From CAMLFJ01 sp040902305 (GTDB lineage Bacteria > Methylomirabilota > Methylomirabilia > Rokubacteriales > CSP1-6), in contig JBBDXN010000137.1 in assembly GCA_040902305.1 (NCBI GenBank), positions 1 to 64,000 on the forward strand: a DNA stretch of 64,000 nt, read 5' to 3'. This document shows, in pieces, positions 36,370-44,272 of this stretch; the stretch's first letter is position 1, and the number at the start of each line of letters is the position of its first letter. Under the pieces are notes generated by a model. It saw only the letters and a program-made list of their open reading frames with translations, made no database searches and was not told the DNA's origin. The translations under genes and the position numbers were made by a program.

Positions 36370-36831
36370 ATGCACGCCGTGAGCCGATCGAAGTGTCGTC
36401 CGAAAGAGGCCGGGTTCAGCCTGGCCGAGATCCTGGTGGCCCTCGCGATCATCTCGGTGGGTCTCATCGCCGTGAGCGCGGGTTTTGGTTACGGGGTCGA
36501 CGGCGTGGAGGCCGGCCGCCAGCAGAGCACGGCGGTGTTCCTGGCCGAGCAGGGCATCGAGCAGGCGAAGGAACTGGCCGCGCGAAAGGCGAACCTGGCT
36601 GACCTGACCCACGCCAACCTGCCTGCTTACGAGAACTACGGGACCATCTCCGGTGCACCTCCCGGTTACGCCCGCGCGACGAGGATCTGTCCCGGGGACG
36701 CTGGTTGTCCCGCCCTCGGAATGCCTGGGGCCCTAGTGACGGTGAATGTCATTTACCGGCCCGTGACCGGCCGAGGCGTGCTCACCACGGAGCGAACGGT
36801 CACGCTGGATATCTACTTCGCAAGTCGATGA
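36370..36831 (+). CDS. pilV: PilV-like type IV pilus minor prepilin
   Basis: A 153-residue prepilin. The class III signal is clear: KEAGFSLAEILVALAIISVG, with cleavage after Gly and Glu at mature position +5, followed by the hydrophobic helix. The remainder holds a Cys pair (ICPGDAGCP) likely to form a disulfide, and a C-terminal TVTLDIYFASR strand. The I-S-V-G-L ending of the helix and the EQGIEQAKELAARK segment are typical of PilV/GspI-like minor pilins, which prime pilus assembly. GGAGG lies 9 bases before ATG 36370. PilW overlaps by 4 bases (ATGA). Confidence 0.85.
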   Translation: MHAVSRSKCRPKEAGFSLAEILVALAIISVGLIAVSAGFGYGVDGVEAGRQQSTAVFLAEQGIEQAKELAARKANLADLTHANLPAYENYGTISGAPPGYARATRICPGDAGCPALGMPGALVTVNVIYRPVTGRGVLTTERTVTLDIYFASR

Positions 36832-37478
36832 ATCGAGGGCACTGCATGCGGAACGAGAGTGGCTTTACCCTGGCGGAGATGCTCGTCGTCTGTGCCATCG
36901 TCGGGCTTGTGATGGCGAGTCTGTTGGGGCTGGTGATGTCGGGTCAGCAGGCTTATTGGTTCGGCACGACCCAGGTCGACGCGCAGCAGAGCGTGCGAGT
37001 GGTGCTTGAGCGCGTTGTCAGGGATATCCGCGAGGCGGGGTACTACCCGCAACCTCCCGACACCGCGCCCGCCTCCTGCGCCACGCCGCCCTGCTATAAT
37101 TTCGACGCCTTCGCCGCGGGCCCGACGGCCTCGTCGCTCACCGTGCAGTACGACTGGAACGGTGACGGCACCAGCGCCGGCTCGGGCATGGTCAATGACC
37201 CGCTCCAGTGCGCCACCGGCGGGGCCTGCCGGGGCGAGCGCGTCACCTACTCCTTCTCGGGCGGCAACCTGACGCGGCAGGAGGTGGGGGTGGACGCCAG
37301 CGCCCAGATCATCGCCTCGGGCATCAGCGGCCTGTCATTCTCGTACTTCGCCGAGGACGGGACCACGACCGCGACCCCGGCCAACATTCGTACCGTCGCG
37401 ATCAGCGTGACAGCCCAGACCGCCAGTAAGGGCGCCTACGTGACCATGACGGACCGGATCCGGCTGAGGAACCGATGA
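36828..37478 (+). CDS. pilW: PilW-like type IV pilus minor prepilin
   Basis: A 216-residue prepilin with ESGFTLAEMLVVCAIVGLVM (cleavage after Gly, Glu+5). The QQAYWF and VRVVLERVVRDIREAGYYP segment after the helix is typical of PilW/GspJ-like proteins. The C-terminal half carries two Cys pairs and a repetitive TTTATPANIRTVAISVTAQT region. ATG 36828 overlaps the pilV stop; ATG 36846 is also possible and would shorten the leader to a more usual length. PilX overlaps its stop, so all three are one translationally coupled operon. Confidence 0.85.
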   Translation: MNRGHCMRNESGFTLAEMLVVCAIVGLVMASLLGLVMSGQQAYWFGTTQVDAQQSVRVVLERVVRDIREAGYYPQPPDTAPASCATPPCYNFDAFAAGPTASSLTVQYDWNGDGTSAGSGMVNDPLQCATGGACRGERVTYSFSGGNLTRQEVGVDASAQIIASGISGLSFSYFAEDGTTTATPANIRTVAISVTAQTASKGAYVTMTDRIRLRNR

Positions 37479-39025
37479 TGACCCACATCACACCGCGGGA
37501 GGCTCCGATGACGAAGTGGCGCAGGCTTCTTGGGAACGAGCGCGGGGTGGCACTGCCCCTCGCGATGATCCTGCTGCTGGTTCTTACCATGCTCACCATC
37601 ACTTTCATGTCGTTGGGCGCGGTGGAACCGCAGATCTCGCGGAACCTCTCCGATGGCGCGCGGGCTCGTCAGCTCGCGGAGAGCGGCATCGAGTGGGGGT
37701 TCAGCCAGCTGGCCGGACAGAACTTCACGATCAAGCTTTCAACTCCGACCCCGACGACGAGCGGGGCCTGTGGCACGGGGATTACCTGTCAGGTGCTCGC
37801 GTCCGGCCAGTCTTTGCCCGGGCTGAGCGCTTCCTCTGGGACCTTCACCGTCATCCTGCGCAACGACCTCAACACCATTCCTGGCGACCAGGCCTTGATT
37901 AGCACCGCCAACACGCTGGACACGAGCGCCACGGGCGACGGTAATGGGATCGTCATTCTCAGTTCCAGCGGCACGTTCAACGGCGCGAGCCGCACGATCA
38001 CGGCGGTAGTCCAACGCGGCAAGCTCGACATCACGGGCTCGCTCAGCCTGCCCGGACTGCAATCGGACGCATTCACGAACACGGCCTGCCCCTCGCCCCC
38101 GTGCCCGCCGGGCACGCTGCGCGACTACTCGATCGACGGACGTGACTGGAAGCGGACGGACAGCGTTAGTCCGACCGGAGCGGCCGCGCTCAAGTGGGGC
38201 GTGCAGACTCAACCTGGCAACCAATCCAACACGAGCCCGCTCATCACCCACGAGGAGAACACGGAGAAAGGGTTCGGCTACGGCGCCAGCGGCTACACCA
38301 ACCCCAACGACACCGACTACTACAAAAGCTCGTATGTCCAGGGCAAGGACGAGACGAACCTGACCGGCGCCGCCGTCACCGGCTTCGATACCATCGAAGC
38401 CGATTCGAGTGGGCTCAACCCGACCAAGATCCAGAGCTTCCTGGACAACCTCGCCTCGAACTCGTCGACGCAGATCATCCAGAGCACCCAGTCCTGCGCC
38501 CACCCGGCGGGCGGCTCACCCCACAACAAGGCGGAGGGTCTGCGCATGGCCTCGACGGCGTCACCGGGCCAGGTGACGGTCACCAACAACTGCACAGGCC
38601 CCCAGCAGATCAACCAGACCGTCAACCTCGGTTCGCCCACCGCGCCAACGATGCTCTACATCAAGGGCGAGTACGATATCAGCTCGAACTTCGTCGGGCT
38701 CGCCGCTGATGGCAGCCAGCCGGTCCAGGGCTACGGGATCCTGGTAGTCGAGGACGCCGACATGTCGTTCTTCGGGAGCAATTTCCGCTGGGATGGGATC
38801 GTGATCGTGACGGGGCGCTACGTGGGCGTCGGCTTCAGGAGCAACAGCAACACGGAGGTCCGCGGGGCGCTCATCGGCAACGAGGGCATCTCCGGCGAGG
38901 CGGGCGGGTTCTTCGAGTTCCTGAACCAATCCACCAACATGAAGATCCGCTCGAGCCAGGAGAACATCGACATGGCGCTGAACGCCCTCTTCAACATGCG
39001 GATCACGACCTACCGGGAGAATTAG
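37475..39025 (+). CDS. PilX-like pilus assembly protein with a long C-terminal domain
   Basis: A 516-residue protein from ATG 37475 (overlapping the pilW stop), or 505 residues from ATG 37508, which has GGGAGG 5 bases upstream and starts directly at the PilX N-terminal motif. The N-terminus NERGVALPLAMILLLVLTML split by its helix, then QLAESGIEWGFSQLAG, matches PilX_N. The long remainder is Ser/Thr/Asn-rich, with a Cys pair and a late beta-rich block (QGYGILVVEDADMSFFGS, WDGIVIVTGRYV). Classical PilX has about 170-200 residues, so this may carry an added tip or adhesin-like domain. Confidence 0.78.
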   Translation: MMTHITPREAPMTKWRRLLGNERGVALPLAMILLLVLTMLTITFMSLGAVEPQISRNLSDGARARQLAESGIEWGFSQLAGQNFTIKLSTPTPTTSGACGTGITCQVLASGQSLPGLSASSGTFTVILRNDLNTIPGDQALISTANTLDTSATGDGNGIVILSSSGTFNGASRTITAVVQRGKLDITGSLSLPGLQSDAFTNTACPSPPCPPGTLRDYSIDGRDWKRTDSVSPTGAAALKWGVQTQPGNQSNTSPLITHEENTEKGFGYGASGYTNPNDTDYYKSSYVQGKDETNLTGAAVTGFDTIEADSSGLNPTKIQSFLDNLASNSSTQIIQSTQSCAHPAGGSPHNKAEGLRMASTASPGQVTVTNNCTGPQQINQTVNLGSPTAPTMLYIKGEYDISSNFVGLAADGSQPVQGYGILVVEDADMSFFGSNFRWDGIVIVTGRYVGVGFRSNSNTEVRGALIGNEGISGEAGGFFEFLNQSTNMKIRSSQENIDMALNALFNMRITTYREN

Positions 39026-39027
39026 GC

Positions 39028-39780
39028 GTGCGGTGGCTGCTCCTGGTCGCGGCGACGGCACTCCTCGTTGCCTGCCAGCAGGCGCCCACGCCCCAAGCGC
39101 CGACCGCGACCGCTGTCTCCCCGGCCGCGCAGCTTCGAGCTGACGGAGACGCGCTCATGGTGAACGGCGACTACACGGGAGCGGTGGGGAAGTACCGGCA
39201 GGCCATTGACCTCGAGCCTGGCAGTGTGCCGCTCCGCTTCGCCCTGGGCGCGGCTTACTCGTTCCTCGACAAGCGGCCGGAAGCCATCGCCCAGTTCCGC
39301 TGGGTGCTGGGGCAGGCCAGCTCGACCTCCCGCGAGTACCGGGAAGCCCGGGCTTGGCTGGCCCGGGTGGGGGCACTCGTCGAGCTCGCCGGACCAGATG
39401 ATGGGAGCCAGGCCGAAACAGCATCCTTCGACAACGGAATTCCCAAAGGGCGCATCTTCGGCAAGACCGAGTGGCCCGGCGTCGAGCCGCGCAGCCACTT
39501 CATCTCGGGCAACCTGTCCCTCATCGGTGACGAGCCGGTCACCCACGACGAAAAACGGACGCGCCCGTTCCGGCTCGGGGATCTCTACGAGTTCCGCGAT
39601 CTTCCTCCGGGCCGCTACCGGCTCGTCGCCGTGGTGGACGAGACCACCCTCTGGGACGAGAAGGTGACCGTGGAGCCCGGTAAGCAGACCGACTTTGTTC
39701 TCTCCCACGCCAGCAGTCCGGTTCCCGTCGAGAAGTTCGCTCCTCCTCCCGCGAAGCCCGAGCCCGAGCCGCAACAGTAG
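39028..39780 (+). CDS. TPR-containing lipoprotein linked to the pilin operon
   Basis: A 250-residue lipoprotein. The signal peptide ends in a lipobox LLVAC with Cys16. Residues 33-110 form TPR-like repeats (DALMVNGDYTGAVGKYRQAI and SVPLRFALGAAYSFLDKRPE). The second half is a beta-rich, carboxypeptidase-regulatory-like or transthyretin-type fold (LPPGRYRLVAVVDETTLWDE). The C-terminus is Pro/Glu-rich. GTG 39028 follows the PilX stop by 2 bases, so it is cotranscribed and probably supports pilus assembly at an envelope membrane. The last point is inferred from context. Confidence 0.75.
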   Translation: MRWLLLVAATALLVACQQAPTPQAPTATAVSPAAQLRADGDALMVNGDYTGAVGKYRQAIDLEPGSVPLRFALGAAYSFLDKRPEAIAQFRWVLGQASSTSREYREARAWLARVGALVELAGPDDGSQAETASFDNGIPKGRIFGKTEWPGVEPRSHFISGNLSLIGDEPVTHDEKRTRPFRLGDLYEFRDLPPGRYRLVAVVDETTLWDEKVTVEPGKQTDFVLSHASSPVPVEKFAPPPAKPEPEPQQ

Positions 39781-39944
39781 TCCGGAGTCGCCGGTTGTTC
39801 CCTCGGCGTTCGGGACTGGGATGAGGGCCCCGAGAGCCGGCGGGTGAGCGCTCCCCCTGTGCGCGGTCGTGCTTGGCGTCCGGCGCCTCGAGGAGCGAGC
39901 GCGAGGTCTGCCGGGCTGGGCGCATCCCCCGGTTTAGCTGCGCC

Positions 39945-40322
39945 CTACCGCCGAAGACTCAGCGCGCCCCCGCCGGTCAAGGCCAGCGCCACCGAGGCCA
40001 CCAGCAGCACCAGCACGTACTCGTAGCCCCCGTCGGTCACCCAGAATCCCTTGTTTCCGTGGACGAAGACGATCGCGCCCAGCATGGCGGGCACGTTGGC
40101 CAGGGCGGCCCAGCGCGTGAAGATCCCGAGCACCAGGAAGATTCCGCCGAGCCCGTGGGCGAGGATGAGGTACCACGTGGCGATCTCGGGGAAGAGGATC
40201 CCGGCCTTGGCCTGGTAGGCGATCATGCCCGCCGGGCCGAACTTCACGAGCGCCAAGTAGGCGTGCATGATGTAGACGATACCCAGGATCAGCCGGAGCA
40301 GCATCACGCCGTAGGGTGCCAT
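39945..40322 (-). CDS. DoxX family membrane protein
   Basis: A 125-residue protein with four hydrophobic segments. MLLRLILGIVYIMHAYLALVKFG, YLILAHGLGGIFLVLGIFTRWAAL and VHGNKGFWVTDGGYEYVLVLL, each split by loops, match DoxX family features (R..LG..F..H...K near the start, G.WTR in the middle, GG.EY in the last loop). DoxX proteins are small inner-membrane proteins linked to thiol or quinone redox chemistry; the precise role is open. GGAGAGGAGG lies just upstream of ATG 40322. It is probably cotranscribed with the DUF3047 gene 20 bases upstream. Confidence 0.85.
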   Translation of the reverse strand: MAPYGVMLLRLILGIVYIMHAYLALVKFGPAGMIAYQAKAGILFPEIATWYLILAHGLGGIFLVLGIFTRWAALANVPAMLGAIVFVHGNKGFWVTDGGYEYVLVLLVASVALALTGGGALSLRR

Positions 40323-40342
40323 TGCGCCTCCTCTCCTGGCTC

Positions 40343-41038
40343 TCAGGGTTTCCGGAACAGGATCTCGCCGAAGTAGGACTCGGCGGCGGAGCGCGTGTCG
40401 TTGGAGTCGATGGAGATCGAGACGGCCCCCACCTCTTCCCCGGGCGTCTCCCCGTAGATCTTCTTGTAGTCCTCCAGCACGTTGCGGCTCTCGGTCAGCC
40501 ACTTGCCGACGTCGGCCGTCCCGGACCGGACGACCACGTAGGTCACGAGGCCGGTCTTCTCGCTCTTGACCACCGCGCCCGCGGGCGCGGTGGTGTCCCA
40601 GAGGTACGAGATGATGCGGGAGCGGACCTGGGACGGGAATCGCGGGAAGGTGACGTAGACCTGCGCCGCCTGATCGTCGGTGGCCGCCTTCCGGGCGTCG
40701 CCGCCCTTGGGCAGCGAGACCGCCTGCCAGCTCCACTGGAGAATAGGCCGGCTCTTGACGTCCACCTTGATCTCTTTCGAGATCGTCGAGCTGTCGTTCT
40801 GGCTCTTGAGATGGAGGACCTTGCGTCCGCCCTGGGTGACGATGCGGAAGTCGTACCTGGGGCTGCCCCAGCTCTGCCCCTTCCAGCCGGCGGGGATGCC
40901 GGTCTGGCTCTCGGGCTGCTTGGACCAGTCCTCGACGAGGAGCGCCGCCGGATCGGCCGCGGCAAGCGGCCTGGTCGCCACGAGCGCGGCCGTCAACAGC
41001 GTCACCGCCGTCAGGAGCCCGATCGCTGCTCGGTTCAT
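40343..41038 (-). CDS. DUF3047 family exported protein
   Basis: A 231-residue protein with a cleavable signal peptide (hydrophobic stretch 6-22, cleavage near LAAAD at 25-28). The mature part is beta-rich: VEDWSKQ near the N-terminus, then GWKGQSW, LHLKSQNDSSTI, ILQWSWQAVSLPKGGDA, RIISYLWDT and a C-terminal VGAVSISIDSNDTRSAAES. These are hallmarks of DUF3047, a periplasmic family of unknown function with a jelly-roll-like fold. It is transcribed with the doxX gene on the minus strand and is divergent from the S4-domain gene. Confidence 0.85.
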   Translation of the reverse strand: MNRAAIGLLTAVTLLTAALVATRPLAAADPAALLVEDWSKQPESQTGIPAGWKGQSWGSPRYDFRIVTQGGRKVLHLKSQNDSSTISKEIKVDVKSRPILQWSWQAVSLPKGGDARKAATDDQAAQVYVTFPRFPSQVRSRIISYLWDTTAPAGAVVKSEKTGLVTYVVVRSGTADVGKWLTESRNVLEDYKKIYGETPGEEVGAVSISIDSNDTRSAAESYFGEILFRKP

Positions 41039-41085
41039 GGGCGGCCTCAGTGTCTCACGGGCCCCTTGTGCTACGGTAAAAACCG

Positions 41086-41451
41086 ATGCCGGACACTCGG
41101 ATCGACAAGTGGCTCTGGGTGGCGCGCTTCTTCAAGAGTCGCACGCTCGCGGCCGCCGCCTGCAACGGCGGAAAGGTCGACGTCAACGGTGACGCGGCCA
41201 AGCCCTCCAAGGCGGTGCGGCCCGGCGACCTGCTGCACGTGACGCGCTCGCGGATCCGCCGCATCGTCCGCGTGACCGCGCTCGCCGAGCGGCGGGGTGG
41301 CGCGAGCGAGGCGGCGGCGCTCTACGAGGACCTCACGCCGCCTCCGCCGCCGCGCGAGGCTCGGCCCGCCACGCCGGCCTACCGTCCGCCGGGCGCCGGG
41401 CGCCCCACCAAGCGCGAGCGCCGTCACATCGATCGTCTCGGGCGCGGGTAG
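41086..41451 (+). CDS. S4-domain RNA-binding protein (Hsp15 family)
   Basis: A 121-residue protein whose first 60 residues are an S4 domain, starting RIDKWLWVARFFKSRTLAAA and continuing with GGKVDVNGD and AKPSKAVRPGDLLHV. That is the Hsp15/HslR arrangement, a factor that rescues stalled 50S subunits carrying peptidyl-tRNA. The tail is Pro/Arg-rich and ends in a basic patch TKRERRHIDRL, as usual for the family. A TACGGT sequence lies 8 bases upstream of ATG 41086 with no ribosome site. The first cobalamin riboswitch begins about 50 bases after its stop. Confidence 0.9.
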   Translation: MPDTRIDKWLWVARFFKSRTLAAAACNGGKVDVNGDAAKPSKAVRPGDLLHVTRSRIRRIVRVTALAERRGGASEAAALYEDLTPPPPPREARPATPAYRPPGAGRPTKRERRHIDRLGRG

Positions 41452-41502
41452 GCCCGCCGGGCGCTTGCGCTGCCCGGAGCCCTCTGCTACGGTCTGGCCG
41501 TC

Positions 41503-41675
41503 CACGGTGTCCGGGCGGCCCGCCGGGTGCGGGCCCCAGGGAAGGCGGTGCGAATCCGCCGCGACCCCGTCACTGTAATCGGGGACGAAACCCGCGATCG
41601 GCCACTGATCCGGCATGAGCCGGATCGGGAAGGCGCGGGGAGTAGGACGATCCGAGAGCCAGGAGACCTGCCCCG
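41503..41675 (+). ncRNA. Cobalamin riboswitch 1 (upstream of cobU)
   Basis: All core elements are present in order: AGGGAAGGCGGTGCGAATCC (41539-41558), CCCGTCACTGTAA with CACTGT at 41571-41576, and the closing B12 box AGCCAGGAGACCTGCC (41657-41672). A GATCCGG/CCGGATC stem lies between them (about 41608-41627). It should sense adenosylcobalamin or a related corrinoid and repress the downstream cobU-cobT-btuFCD operon. The ribosome site of cobU lies about 30 bases beyond the B12 box. Exact boundaries are estimated. Confidence 0.93.
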
Positions 41676-41713
41676 ACGCCGCCACCCGCGCCGGTCCTCG
41701 AGGGAGGGCCGAG

Positions 41714-42313
41714 GTGACGGCCGTGCATTCCTCGCATCTCGTACTCGGCGGCGCCCGCAGCGGCAAGAGCCGTTATGCGCTCGAGCAGGCGTCGCGGCAG
41801 GGCGGTCGCGTCGCCTTCCTGGCCACCGCGCGCGCGCTGGACGGCGACATGGCGGCGCGGATCGCGCGGCACCGGGCCGAGCGGCCCGGCCGCTGGACCA
41901 CGCTCGAGGAGCCGCAGGACGTGGTCGCGGCCTGCCGCCGCGCCGCGGCCGCCCACGACCTGATCGTGGTGGACTGCGCCACCGTCTGGGTCGCGAACCT
42001 CATGGAGCGCGGCGACGACGACGCGGCGGTGCTGGCCGCCGCGGATGACCTGGCCAAGCTCCTGCGCGAGCGCCTCTTCTCGATGATCGTCGTGTCCAAC
42101 GAGGTCGGCGAAGGCGTCCACCCGCCGACCGAGCTGGGCCGCCGCTTCCGCGACCTGCTCGGCTTCGTCAACCAGCGTCTGGCATCCGCCGCCGATCGGG
42201 TGACCCTGATGGTGGCGGGACTGCCCATGACCGTGCCCAAGCCCGCGCCCAAGACCCCGACAGACGCTCCGCCGCCCCCGGCCCGCCTTGACGCGACTCA
42301 CGAAGCTCCTTAG
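41714..42313 (+). CDS. cobU: Adenosylcobinamide kinase / adenosylcobinamide-phosphate guanylyltransferase
   Basis: A 199-residue enzyme that phosphorylates adenosylcobinamide and transfers GMP to it. Walker A GGARSGKS at residues 11-18, RIARHRAERPGRWTTLE with the guanylylated-His segment, VVDCATVWVANL and VVSNEVGEGVHP are all family signatures. GTG 41714 was chosen because GGAGGG lies 6 bases upstream and the protein then begins just before the first strand. The C-terminal Pro-rich tail (APKTPTDAPPPPA) overlaps the start of cobT by 26 bases. It is the first gene of the riboswitch-controlled operon. Confidence 0.95.
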   Translation: MTAVHSSHLVLGGARSGKSRYALEQASRQGGRVAFLATARALDGDMAARIARHRAERPGRWTTLEEPQDVVAACRRAAAAHDLIVVDCATVWVANLMERGDDDAAVLAAADDLAKLLRERLFSMIVVSNEVGEGVHPPTELGRRFRDLLGFVNQRLASAADRVTLMVAGLPMTVPKPAPKTPTDAPPPPARLDATHEAP

Positions 42314-43382
42314 CGTCGTCCCGCGGCCGGATCCCGGGGCCGAGGTCGAGGTCCGCCGTCGGCTCGACGCGCTCACCAAGCCCCCGGGGAGCCTCGGGCG
42401 TCTCGAGGAGCTGGCGGTCCGGCTGTCCGTCATCGCCGGCATCTGCCCGCCGCGGCTTCGCGACCCGGTGATCTTCACGCTCGCGGCGGACCACGGGGTG
42501 GTCGCGCAGGGCGTGAGCGCGTATCCGCAGATCGTCACCGCGCAGATGGTGGAGAACTTCCTCCGCGGCGGGGCGGCGGTCAACGTGCTGGCGCGGCACG
42601 CGGGCGCGCGCGTGGTGGTGGCGGACCTGGGCGTCGCGGTGCCGCTGCCGGCCCATCCCGATCTCCGCGATCGCAAGGTCGCGTTCGGCACCGCGGACAT
42701 GACCCGGGGGCCCGCGATGACCCCGGCGCAGTGTCGGCAGGCGATCGAGGCCGGCATCGCGCTGGTGGAAGCCGAGCACGCGCGTGGCGCGGACCTGATC
42801 GCCACCGGCGAGATGGGCATCGGCAACACCACCGCGGCCAGCGCCATGGTGGCCGCGCTGACCGGCGCCTCCGTGGAGAGCGTCACCGGCCCCGGGACGG
42901 GCGTGGACGCGGCGGGACGACGGCGCAAGGTCGACGCCATCCGGCGGGCGCTCGACGTGAACCGGCCCGATCCGGCCGATGCCCTCGACACGCTCGCCAA
43001 GGTCGGGGGCTTCGAGATCGCCGGGCTCGTCGGCGTCATCCTGGCCGGCGCCGCCCACCGGCTGCCGGTGGTGCTCGACGGCTTCATCGCGGGGGCCGCG
43101 GCCCTCGCGGCCACCCGGCTCAAGCCCGCGGCGGGCGGGGCCCTGCTGGCCGCGCACCGCTCCGCCGAGCCGGGCCATGGGCCCGTGCTCGAAGCCCTCG
43201 GCCTCGAGCCCTACCTGGACCTCGGGCTCCGGCTGGGTGAGGGGACCGGCGCGGCCCTGTGCATCGCCCTGGCGCGCGCGGCGGTCGCGATGCTGACCGA
43301 CATGGCAACCTTCAAGTCCGCCGGGGTCTCGGACCGGCCCAATATTCCGGAGATCCCCTTGTGGCCGGGGGCGGCGCCGTGA
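42288..43382 (+). CDS. cobT: Nicotinate-nucleotide-dimethylbenzimidazole phosphoribosyltransferase
   Basis: A 364-residue enzyme making alpha-ribazole-5'-phosphate from nicotinate mononucleotide and a lower-ligand base. Motifs are KPPGSLGRLEELAVRL, FTLAADHGVVAQGVSAYP, GGAAVNVLARH, GEMGIGNTTAASA, GTGVD and the C-terminal LRLGEGTGAA with the catalytic Glu. Translation probably starts at TTG 42288, overlapping cobU. The stop overlaps btuF by 4 bases (GTGA). No bluB or bza gene is seen, so the base is presumably made elsewhere or salvaged. Confidence 0.95.
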   Translation: MTRLTKLLSVVPRPDPGAEVEVRRRLDALTKPPGSLGRLEELAVRLSVIAGICPPRLRDPVIFTLAADHGVVAQGVSAYPQIVTAQMVENFLRGGAAVNVLARHAGARVVVADLGVAVPLPAHPDLRDRKVAFGTADMTRGPAMTPAQCRQAIEAGIALVEAEHARGADLIATGEMGIGNTTAASAMVAALTGASVESVTGPGTGVDAAGRRRKVDAIRRALDVNRPDPADALDTLAKVGGFEIAGLVGVILAGAAHRLPVVLDGFIAGAAALAATRLKPAAGGALLAAHRSAEPGHGPVLEALGLEPYLDLGLRLGEGTGAALCIALARAAVAMLTDMATFKSAGVSDRPNIPEIPLWPGAAP

Positions 43383-44272
43383 CCCGGCTGCTCGCCGCGC
43401 TCGCGCTGGGCTTCATGCTGCTGCCGCAGACGGCCGGTGCCTTCACCGTCACCGACCAGACCGGGCGGCGGCTCGTCCTGCCCGCGCCGCCTCAGCGCAT
43501 CGTCTCGCTCGTGCCCAGCGTGACCGAGACCCTGTTCACGATCGGCGGCCAGGACCGACTCGTCGGCGTCACCGATTTCTGTGACTATCCGGCCGCCGCG
43601 CTTCGAAAGCCCCGGGTGGGCGGCATGGTGTCACCGAGCCTCGAAGGCATCGTCGCCCTCCAGCCGGATCTGGTCGTGGCCACCCCGGCCGGGAATCGCC
43701 ATGAGACATTCGATCAGATCGAGCGACTCAAGATCCCGATCTTCCTCGCGAACCCGACCACAGTGACCGACGTGCTTGACCTGATCGCCCGCCTGGGTCG
43801 GCTGACGGACCGCGCGGAGCCGGCAGAGCATGTCGTGGCCGCGTTGCGCGATCGGATCCAGTCCGTCTCCGCGCGGATCGCCGGCCGGCCGCGCCCCCGG
43901 GTGCTCTACGTGCTCTGGCCGGATCCGCTCATCGTGCCGGCGCGCGGCGCCCTGGTCTCGGAGCTGATCGCCCTGGCCGGCGGCGACTCGGTGACTGCCG
44001 ACGGCGGCCAAGGCTATCCACGCTACAGCATGGAGGCGGCCCTGGCGCGGAACCCGGAGGTCATCCTCATCGCGAGCCACGACGCGACCCGGAGCCCGCT
44101 GGTGCGGTCGAAGTGGGAGCGATTCGCCCAGGTGCCCGCGGTCGGCGCGGGGCGGCTCCACGCGGTGGACGGCAACTTGATGCACCGCTACGGGCCGCGG
44201 ATGGTGGACGGCCTGGAGGTGCTGGCGCGCCTCATCCATCCCGAGGCCTTCGGCAAGGCGGCGCGGCGATGA
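43379..44272 (+). CDS. btuF: Cobalamin/corrinoid ABC transporter substrate-binding protein
   Basis: A 297-residue periplasmic binding protein from GTG 43379 with signal peptide (hydrophobic 4-18, cleavage after AGA). The fold and motifs (RIVSLVPSVTETLFTIGGQDRLVGVTDFC split, PRVGGMVSPSLEGIVALQPDLVV split) match BtuF/class III binding proteins with a single linking helix. No lipobox Cys is present, so it is predicted to be free in the periplasm. It delivers corrinoid to BtuC2D2. A 4-bp overlap on each side couples it to cobT and btuC, and riboswitch control supports corrinoid over iron-siderophore. Confidence 0.92.
   Translation: MTRLLAALALGFMLLPQTAGAFTVTDQTGRRLVLPAPPQRIVSLVPSVTETLFTIGGQDRLVGVTDFCDYPAAALRKPRVGGMVSPSLEGIVALQPDLVVATPAGNRHETFDQIERLKIPIFLANPTTVTDVLDLIARLGRLTDRAEPAEHVVAALRDRIQSVSARIAGRPRPRVLYVLWPDPLIVPARGALVSELIALAGGDSVTADGGQGYPRYSMEAALARNPEVILIASHDATRSPLVRSKWERFAQVPAVGAGRLHAVDGNLMHRYGPRMVDGLEVLARLIHPEAFGKAARR

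Noticed and set aside
41539..41576. tRNA-like string GTGCGAATCC
   Set aside because: It belongs to the cobalamin riboswitch core followed by CACTGT; no acceptor stem or anticodon arm can be drawn.
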